Part shown: positions 31,930-37,168 of the stretch, piece by piece
How the letters are laid out: each line of letters opens with the position of its first letter
Position numbering within the stretch: the stretch's first letter is position 1
NCBI GenBank assembly: GCA_019347695.1
Contig: JAHWKT010000011.1
Location: 1 to 37,168 of the forward strand
DNA from: Actinomycetota bacterium
Lineage (GTDB): Bacteria > Actinomycetota > Nitriliruptoria > Euzebyales > JAHELV01
Reading direction: 5' to 3'
Length of the DNA: 37,168 nt
Made by a program: the position numbers and the translations under genes
The notes under the pieces: generated by a model
What the model was told of the DNA's origin: nothing
Database searches by the model: none
The model's input: only the letters and a program-made list of their open reading frames with translations

Positions 31930-33186
31930 ATGAGTTCACTTCCGCGCATTATCGCAGTCATGGGCTCTGGTGAGACCGCCCCGACGATGGTGAGCACGCA
32001 CCAGCGGTTGTTCGCTCGGCTGCCATCGCAGGCGTCGGCGGTGCTCGTCGAGACGCCGTACGGCTTTCAAGAGAACGCCGATGAGATCTCGCAACGGACG
32101 GTCGACTACTTCACCCGCAATGTCGGGCGGTCGATCACCCCCATCGGGTTGCCGACGGTGGGCGGTGATGGTGACGACGATGCGGCGATGGCTCGGCTGC
32201 ACGCCGCGGACCTCGTGTTCACCGGCCCGGGCAGCCCGACGTACGCCTTGGCGCAGTGGCGCGGCTCGGCGTTCGCCGACATCGTCGCCGGCAAGCTGCG
32301 GACCGGTGGGATCGTGGTGTTCGCAAGCGCCGCGGCGGTCGGGCTCGGCAGGTGCGCAGTGCCGGTGTATGAGATCTACAAGGTCGGTCAGGCCCCACAC
32401 TGGGTCGACGGCCTGGATCTGCTGGGCGTCGCGGGCATCGACGCCGCCGTCATCCCCCACTTCGACAACACCGAGGGCGGTACGCACGACACCCGCTTCT
32501 GCTACCTCGGCGTCCGACGGCTGCAGCGGATGGAGCGCGAGCTCGATCCCGGCACGTCCATCATCGGCGTCGACGAGCACACCGCGCTGGTCCTCGATCT
32601 CGCCGCTGCGACGGTCGCCGTGCACGGACGCGGCGACGTGACCGTCCGCCGGGCCGGTGCCACGGTGCGGACGGTGCCTGCGGGCACCGAGCTGTCGATC
32701 CGCGACCTGACCCGCGGAGCCGACAGCCGGTCGGGTGCGCCGCCAGCACCCTCGACCGCACACGCCGACGACACCGACACCCCAACCGCGGAGCTGACGC
32801 TCGGCGAGCAGGTCGAGGCGGCGACCGCGGCGTTCGACGCGGCGACCGCCCGTCGCGATGCCGCGGCGGCGACGGCCGCGGTGCTCGAGCTGGAGGCGGC
32901 GATCGCCGGCTGGACAGCCGACACCACACAGTCCGGCGAGGCCGACCGTGCGCGGGCGACGTTGCGGGCGTTGGTCGTCCGCCTCGGCGAGGCCGCCGGC
33001 GCTGGCCTGGTAGATCCTGCCGCCCGGATCGCCCCGCTGATCGATGTCGTGGTGCGCGCCCGCAGCGAGCTGCGCGGCCGCCGCGACTATGCGCTGGCCG
33101 ACCGGTTGCGTGCGGCGGCGGAGGAGATCGGCGTCGAGGTGCGCGACACCGCCGACGGCACGACCTGGCAGGTCGTCAACGGGTGA
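31930..33186 (+). CDS. S51-peptidase/cyanophycinase-like domain fused to a CysS-type C-terminal domain
   Basis: A 418-aa protein. Residues 1-230 resemble peptidase S51/type 1 glutamine amidotransferase-like proteins: VMGSGETAPTM at the start, VFTGPGSPTYAL, a nucleophile-type turn FASAAAVGLG with S133, and HFDNTEGGTHDTR. The last 100 residues (IDVVVRARSELRGRRDYALADRLR) match the C-terminal domain of cysteinyl-tRNA synthetase, as in CysS/YqeB C-terminal-domain proteins, with a Pro/Ala/Thr linker between. The enzyme may be a peptidase or hydrolase; the added domain might bind RNA. Its 3' end overlaps the lycopene cyclase gene by 11 bases. Confidence 0.82.
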   Translation: MSSLPRIIAVMGSGETAPTMVSTHQRLFARLPSQASAVLVETPYGFQENADEISQRTVDYFTRNVGRSITPIGLPTVGGDGDDDAAMARLHAADLVFTGPGSPTYALAQWRGSAFADIVAGKLRTGGIVVFASAAAVGLGRCAVPVYEIYKVGQAPHWVDGLDLLGVAGIDAAVIPHFDNTEGGTHDTRFCYLGVRRLQRMERELDPGTSIIGVDEHTALVLDLAAATVAVHGRGDVTVRRAGATVRTVPAGTELSIRDLTRGADSRSGAPPAPSTAHADDTDTPTAELTLGEQVEAATAAFDAATARRDAAAATAAVLELEAAIAGWTADTTQSGEADRARATLRALVVRLGEAAGAGLVDPAARIAPLIDVVVRARSELRGRRDYALADRLRAAAEEIGVEVRDTADGTTWQVVNG

Positions 33187-34408
33187 GTCGCGTCGGAGCG
33201 ACCACGCCGCTCAGCGTGCGCAGCGCACCCGGCGACATGGCGATCCGCAGCACCCGCCGCCGCAGGTGTTGCGGCACGCGTCGAATGAGGCGCAGCATCG
33301 TGCGCTGCAGGGCGAGCGTCGACGAGGTCCGCGACACGTAGCCGCGCCAGTCGTCGAGCGGCAAGGCGAAGAACCCGTCGAAGAACGCCCGGGTCGCCGG
33401 CGCGTCGAGCCCGAGCAACACCTCCAGCCCCAGGCGGTACAGCGTGTCCTGGCGCAGGGCCTCCGCCGGCCACACCGCGCGGTGCGCCGCCCGGGCGATG
33501 TCCGACGGGTCGCGGTGGTCGTCGAGTGCCTGGCGCAGCGAGGCGGCGAGAGCGGGCGCACGCCGCAGGGCCTCGGCCACCTGGTAGCCGGTCGCCGGAT
33601 GCACCATGGCGGCCGCGGCGCCGAACGCGACGGCGGCGCCGACACGCGGCAACGGCGCGTCCATGGCGAACGCGCAGCGCTCCTTCGCGATGACCTCTGT
33701 GCACCTGACACCGCGGTGTGCCAGTCGTTGCTCCAGCCGTTGCCGCAGGGTGCGCAGCGGCACGGCCGGCCTGGCGGCCAGCGCCGTCTCCTCGACGAAC
33801 CAGCGGCCTGCACCGAGGTCCATCGCATACAGGAAGGTCGCCGGCTCCACCTCCTCGAACGGTGTGGAGTCGAAGTCCATCAGACACATCGTGCCGGTGG
33901 GGATGGGCGGCGCGGACAGTCGCGCGACCAGGCCGTAGGCGGTCTGATAGGCCGGTGGCGACGGCGCCGGTGCGCCGAACGCCGCAGGGTGGCCGGTGGC
34001 GTCGATCACGGCGCGGGCCCGCAGCTGCGCGCCGTCGGTGGTGTGCACACACAGGTGATCGCCGGCGCCCTCGACGCTGCGGGCTCGTCCCGTCATCACG
34101 GTCGTGGTCGCAGCCTTCGTCCCCAACGATGCACGCAGCAGCTCGTTGTCGATCAGGCAGTAGGTGCGCGGCAGCGTCCGGAAGCCGGGTCCGACAGTAC
34201 GCACGCGGACCGTATCCCACTGCTGACGGGTGACGTCAGCTGCGGCTACCACCGACAGCTCATCGACCCAGGCGCCGTAGGCCTGGTGCCAGGGCGCGTG
34301 CGGCCTGGGAGCCAGGAGCCGCACCTGCAGCTCCTCGCGTGCGCAGGCGGCCGCGGCAGCCCAGCCGGCCGGACCCGCACCGACCACGAGCACGTCCACA
34401 CCCGACAC
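33176..34408 (-). CDS. crtL: Lycopene cyclase (CrtL/LcyB type)
   Basis: A 410-aa FAD/NAD(P)-binding cyclase that closes the ionone rings of lycopene to give beta- (or epsilon-) carotene. It opens with VDVLVVGAGPAGWAAA, has VIDATGHPAAFG, the FLYAMDLGAGRWFVEETALAARP segment (cyclase FEET-type motif, split here as W-F-V-E-E-T), and GAAAAMVHPATGYQVAEALRR. I use the GTG at 34408, just before the dinucleotide motif, with GGAGGAAGG upstream. No other carotenoid gene is in the window. The gene converges with and overlaps the S51-like gene by 11 bases. Confidence 0.9.
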   Translation of the reverse strand: MSGVDVLVVGAGPAGWAAAAACAREELQVRLLAPRPHAPWHQAYGAWVDELSVVAAADVTRQQWDTVRVRTVGPGFRTLPRTYCLIDNELLRASLGTKAATTTVMTGRARSVEGAGDHLCVHTTDGAQLRARAVIDATGHPAAFGAPAPSPPAYQTAYGLVARLSAPPIPTGTMCLMDFDSTPFEEVEPATFLYAMDLGAGRWFVEETALAARPAVPLRTLRQRLEQRLAHRGVRCTEVIAKERCAFAMDAPLPRVGAAVAFGAAAAMVHPATGYQVAEALRRAPALAASLRQALDDHRDPSDIARAAHRAVWPAEALRQDTLYRLGLEVLLGLDAPATRAFFDGFFALPLDDWRGYVSRTSSTLALQRTMLRLIRRVPQHLRRRVLRIAMSPGALRTLSGVVAPTRLTR

Positions 34409-34597
34409 GGGCCTGCGCCTTCCTCCGATCGCCCGTTGCCAACGGTAGCAACCGGCGCCACGTCGGCGGGTGCCGCGCAGAGCCGCCATCGAGGCCGTGC
34501 GCGTGTGCGGTGCGGCCAGGTGACTGTCTTCGATGGTGGCGGGTAGAGGAGACACACCACGACCAGACCACCGCGCGCGACCCCAGGAGTGACCACC

Positions 34598-36220
34598 ATG
34601 ACGCCAGCCGACGCCTACGCCCGTTTCGACGCCATGCGCGAGGCGCTCAACGAGCTGCGCGACGCCGATGCCGTGCAACGCCTGTGGGACCGCGACGCAT
34701 CGCTGTGGAGCGACGACAGCGAGGTGCAGGCGGCGATCGCCGACCGGCTGGGTTGGTTCGACGTCGCCGGCGGCCAGCCGGAGTGGAGCGGACGACTTCG
34801 CGAGTTCGCCGACGGCGTCGAGGCCGATGGCATCGACCGGGTCGTGTTGGCCGGCATGGGTGGGTCGAGCCTGGCGCCCGACGTCTTCTCCGACGTCTTC
34901 GCCGATCAGCACGCCACCCGGCTCGTCGTCCTCGACTCGACACACCCCGACGCGGTACGCGAGATCCTGCCCGACGACGGTCTCGCCACGACGCTGGTCG
35001 TGGTGTCGTCGAAGTCCGGGACGACCGCGGAGACCCGCGCGTTCGCGCTACGCGCCGAGCGTCAGGTGCCCAGCACCCGCCATCTCGCCGCGATCACCGA
35101 TCCGGGCAGCAACCTGGCGGAGGAGGCGGGCGCACGCGGCTGGCGCGCCGTGTTCACCAATCCCGCCGACATCGGGGGACGCTACAGCGCCCTGTCGTTG
35201 TTCGGCATGGTGCCGGCCGCGCTCATCGGCGTCGACATCGACGCCGTCTGGCGGTCGGGTGCGCAGATGCTGACCGCCTGCGGGCCGACGCACGAGGGCA
35301 TCGACAACCCGGCGCTCACGCTCGCCGCGTTCATGGGCGGCCATGCGCGCGCCGGCCGTGACAAGCTGACCATCCTGACCTCACCGGCGCTGGACACGTT
35401 CGCCGACTGGCTCGAGCAGCTGATCGCCGAGTCGACCGGCAAACAGGGTACGGGCATCGTGCCCGTCGTCCGCGAGCCGGTCGCGGCGCCGACGGTCTAC
35501 GGTGACGACCGGGCGTTCGTGGTGGTCGAGCACCGGGCGGATCCGGTCCCGGGCATCGACGAGCTCCAGGAGGCGGGGTTTCCGGTGCTGCGCATCACCG
35601 TCGACGACCGTCACGACATCGGCGGCGAGTTCGTGCGGTGGGAGGCCGCGACCGCGCTCGCGGGTGGGCTGCTCGGCATCGATCCGTTCGACCAGCCGAA
35701 TGTGGCCGAGAGCAAGCAGAACACCAACGAGGTGCTCGACGAGGTCGCCGCAGGCACCACGTTGCCCGATCCCGAGGACGGCGACGTGGACGAGCTGCTC
35801 GCGTCGGTCGAGACCGGCGACTACCTCAGCATCCAGGCGTACCTCGCACCCGATCCCAAGATCGCCGACGGCATCACCGAGCTGCGCATGATCGTTCGCG
35901 ACAACCTCAAGGTGGCCACCACCGCCGGGTGGGGGCCGCGCTTCCTGCACTCGACGGGGCAGCTGCACAAGGGTGGACCGAACTCGGTGGTGGTGCTCCA
36001 GCTCGTCGACGTGCCCGACGAGGATGTCGAGATCCCCGATCGCGATCATGGCTTCGCGACCCTGATCCGTGCGCAGGCGCTCGGCGATCTGCGCAGCCTG
36101 CGGTCCCACGACCGCCGCGTCGTGCAGCGCCGCGTCGCCGGCCCGGAGGACATCGTCCGGCTGATCGGCGACGCCCGGGCGTTGCTGCACAAGCCGATGA
36201 GCGGCCAGGACTCGATCTAG
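34598..36220 (+). CDS. pgi: Glucose-6-phosphate isomerase
   Basis: A 540-aa sugar isomerase that converts glucose 6-phosphate and fructose 6-phosphate. Its motifs are GMGGSSLAPDVFSD, SSKSGTTAET, GGRYSALSLFGMVPAAL, and STGQLHKGGPNSV. The last two are the form seen in the Pgi half of actinobacterial transaldolase-Pgi fusions, so this is a free-standing relative of that half. The ATG at 34598 has AGGAG 8 bases upstream; a GTG at 34589 is less likely. A small membrane protein gene begins 9 bases after it. Confidence 0.9.
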   Translation: MTPADAYARFDAMREALNELRDADAVQRLWDRDASLWSDDSEVQAAIADRLGWFDVAGGQPEWSGRLREFADGVEADGIDRVVLAGMGGSSLAPDVFSDVFADQHATRLVVLDSTHPDAVREILPDDGLATTLVVVSSKSGTTAETRAFALRAERQVPSTRHLAAITDPGSNLAEEAGARGWRAVFTNPADIGGRYSALSLFGMVPAALIGVDIDAVWRSGAQMLTACGPTHEGIDNPALTLAAFMGGHARAGRDKLTILTSPALDTFADWLEQLIAESTGKQGTGIVPVVREPVAAPTVYGDDRAFVVVEHRADPVPGIDELQEAGFPVLRITVDDRHDIGGEFVRWEAATALAGGLLGIDPFDQPNVAESKQNTNEVLDEVAAGTTLPDPEDGDVDELLASVETGDYLSIQAYLAPDPKIADGITELRMIVRDNLKVATTAGWGPRFLHSTGQLHKGGPNSVVVLQLVDVPDEDVEIPDRDHGFATLIRAQALGDLRSLRSHDRRVVQRRVAGPEDIVRLIGDARALLHKPMSGQDSI

Positions 36221-36229
36221 AGCTCAACG

Positions 36230-36737
36230 GTGGCTGACGTTGCGCTCGGCATCGTGGCGATCCTCGTCGGTGCGGCCTTCTGCTTCCGCGGGTACCTCGC
36301 GATGCGGCTGATCATCCCGGTCTGGGGCGCCTTCTCGGGGGTTCCTGGTGGGCGCCGGCCTGGCCGCATCGCTGACGAACGAGGGCTTCCTCGCCACCGT
36401 CCTGGGCTGGCTGACCGGCCTCGTCGTCGCTGCGGTCTTCGGCGCCCTCGCCTACCTGTTCTACGAGGTGTCGGTCCTGCTGGCCGTGCTGACGGCCGGC
36501 GCCGGCGCGACCGCGATCGTCGTTGGCGTCATGCTGCTGGTGGGTGTCGTTTCGATCGACGACCTGGGGTCGGCCGCCACCACCGCAACGATCGAGGACG
36601 ACTGGTGGTGGTACGTCGCCTATGCCGCGCTGTCCATCGCGGGGATCGTGGCGCAGGTCAGGGCCACCATGCGGACCCGTGGCTCGCTCCGCGGGGCCTG
36701 GGAGGAGTCGGGCGGGCGGCAGATGCGTGCCGCGTGA
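36230..36737 (+). pseudogene. Small membrane protein (DUF4203-like), frameshifted
   Basis: Two frames together make one protein of about 168 aa with four or five membrane segments. Frame one codes from a GTG at 36230 to AMRLIIPVWGAFSG, frame two from FLVGAGLAASL onward to the stop at 36737. The switch is at a run of five G (36337-36341); four G would restore an unbroken frame through the G-A-F-S-G-F-L-V-G-A-G hinge typical of this family. It is either a sequencing error, a recent mutation or, less likely, programmed frameshifting. Function unknown. The gene is 9 bases downstream of pgi and ends inside a terminator hairpin. Confidence 0.75.
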
Positions 36738-36765
36738 GGTAGCTGGATTGCTACCTCACGCGGCA
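36728..36765. terminator. Bidirectional terminator, 16-bp perfect stem
   Basis: TGCCGCGTGAGGTAGC - TGGATT - GCTACCTCACGCGGCA, a perfect 16-bp stem and 6-base loop between convergent genes. The TGA stop of the upstream gene lies within the left arm. A smaller hairpin GTAGC-N6-GCTAC follows at 36771-36786, overlapping the end of the opposing gene. No T tract. Confidence 0.85.
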
Positions 36766-36782
36766 GGAACGTAGCCAACCAG

Positions 36783-37168
36783 CTACACGGGGACCTGTGG
36801 CAGGTGGGTCAGCGCCTCGTCGACCTTCTCCTGCGGATACTCGTGGTCGACGAGATCGCCGGCGAGGTAGGCGTCGTAGGCCGACATGTCGAAGTGGCCG
36901 TGGCCGCACAGCGCGGTGAGGATGACCTGCTGCTCACCGGACTCGGCGCACTGACGCGCGAGATCGACGACCGCGGCCAGCGCGTGGGTCGGCTCCGGCG
37001 CCGGGATGATGCCCTCGGTCCTGGCGAACTGCAGGCCCGCGGCGAAGCACTCGCGCTGCCCGCGCGATTGCGCCTCGATCAGGCCCAGCTCGTAGATGTG
37101 GCTGAGCAGCGGCGACATGCCGTGGTAGCGCAGCCCGCCGGAGTGGATGGGATCGGGCACGAAGTCGT
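36783..37168 (-). CDS. trpB: TrpB-like PLP enzyme (tryptophan synthase beta, TrpB2 type), 3' part
   Basis: The last 128 residues of a PLP-dependent protein; the gene continues beyond the right edge. HSGGLRYHGMSPLLSHIYELG, EGIIPAPEPTHALAAVVD and the terminal ALCGHGHFDMSAYDAYL are characteristic of the TrpB2-type tryptophan synthase beta chains (which join indole and serine or phosphoserine) rather than TrpB1. Catalytic Lys and cofactor motifs lie outside the window. Confidence 0.85.
   Translation of the reverse strand, partial: DFVPDPIHSGGLRYHGMSPLLSHIYELGLIEAQSRGQRECFAAGLQFARTEGIIPAPEPTHALAAVVDLARQCAESGEQQVILTALCGHGHFDMSAYDAYLAGDLVDHEYPQEKVDEALTHLPQVPV

Overview
The window is high-GC DNA with dense, mostly opposed gene blocks, GTG starts and several probable leaderless genes. 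Together with an actinobacterial-type propane monooxygenase cluster this points to an actinomycete in the broad sense (Actinomycetota). A deep-branching, non-mycobacterial lineage is possible, but the sequence alone does not fix the genus.

Left flank (1-11.6 kb). An MFS exporter comes first. Next is a two-gene cassette of a 63-aa protein overlapping a nucleotidyltransferase, with a second, orphan copy of the small protein downstream. A four-helix membrane protein, a decayed ABC ATPase remnant and a second MFS transporter follow. Then come a MIP18/DUF59-family protein overlapping an amidohydrolase, a small membrane protein, an RraA-like protein, and a metal (probably Mn/Zn) ABC transporter. 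The permease of that transporter is fused to a DtxR/MntR-like domain and a FeoA-like domain.

Centre (11.8-21.9 kb). All genes are on the minus strand. In transcription order they are an IclR regulator, an amidohydrolase, a long MIP18/DUF59 protein, a zinc alcohol dehydrogenase, a leader of about 330 bases with a candidate promoter, then prmA (diiron hydroxylase large subunit), prmB (reductase), prmC (small subunit), prmD (coupling protein) and a dedicated GroEL. The monooxygenase would oxidise a small alkane such as propane (or a related ketone or phenol substrate), the dehydrogenase would oxidise the resulting alcohol, and GroEL, MIP18 and amidohydrolase probably help fold or metallate the enzyme. 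Intercistronic hairpins sit at three junctions of the prm operon. A 12-base motif lies both upstream of the predicted prm promoter and upstream of iclR. The MIP18-amidohydrolase pair also occurs as a separate paralogous unit at 5.4-6.8 kb, in inverted order and with altered metal ligands in the amidohydrolase.

Right flank (22.2-37.2 kb). Genes are a site-2 protease, a fused E1 alpha-beta 2-oxoacid dehydrogenase, a His-rich SLH protein, an ABC1/UbiB kinase, a TerC-family protein, a PQQ-type sugar dehydrogenase lipoprotein, a TM-helix protein with a coiled-coil tail, a small tail-anchored protein, an S51-peptidase-like/CysS-C fusion, a lycopene cyclase, a glucose-6-phosphate isomerase, a frameshifted small membrane protein, a 16-bp stem terminator, and the 3' part of a TrpB-like gene that runs off the right edge. 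No rRNA, tRNA, IS element or CRISPR array was seen.
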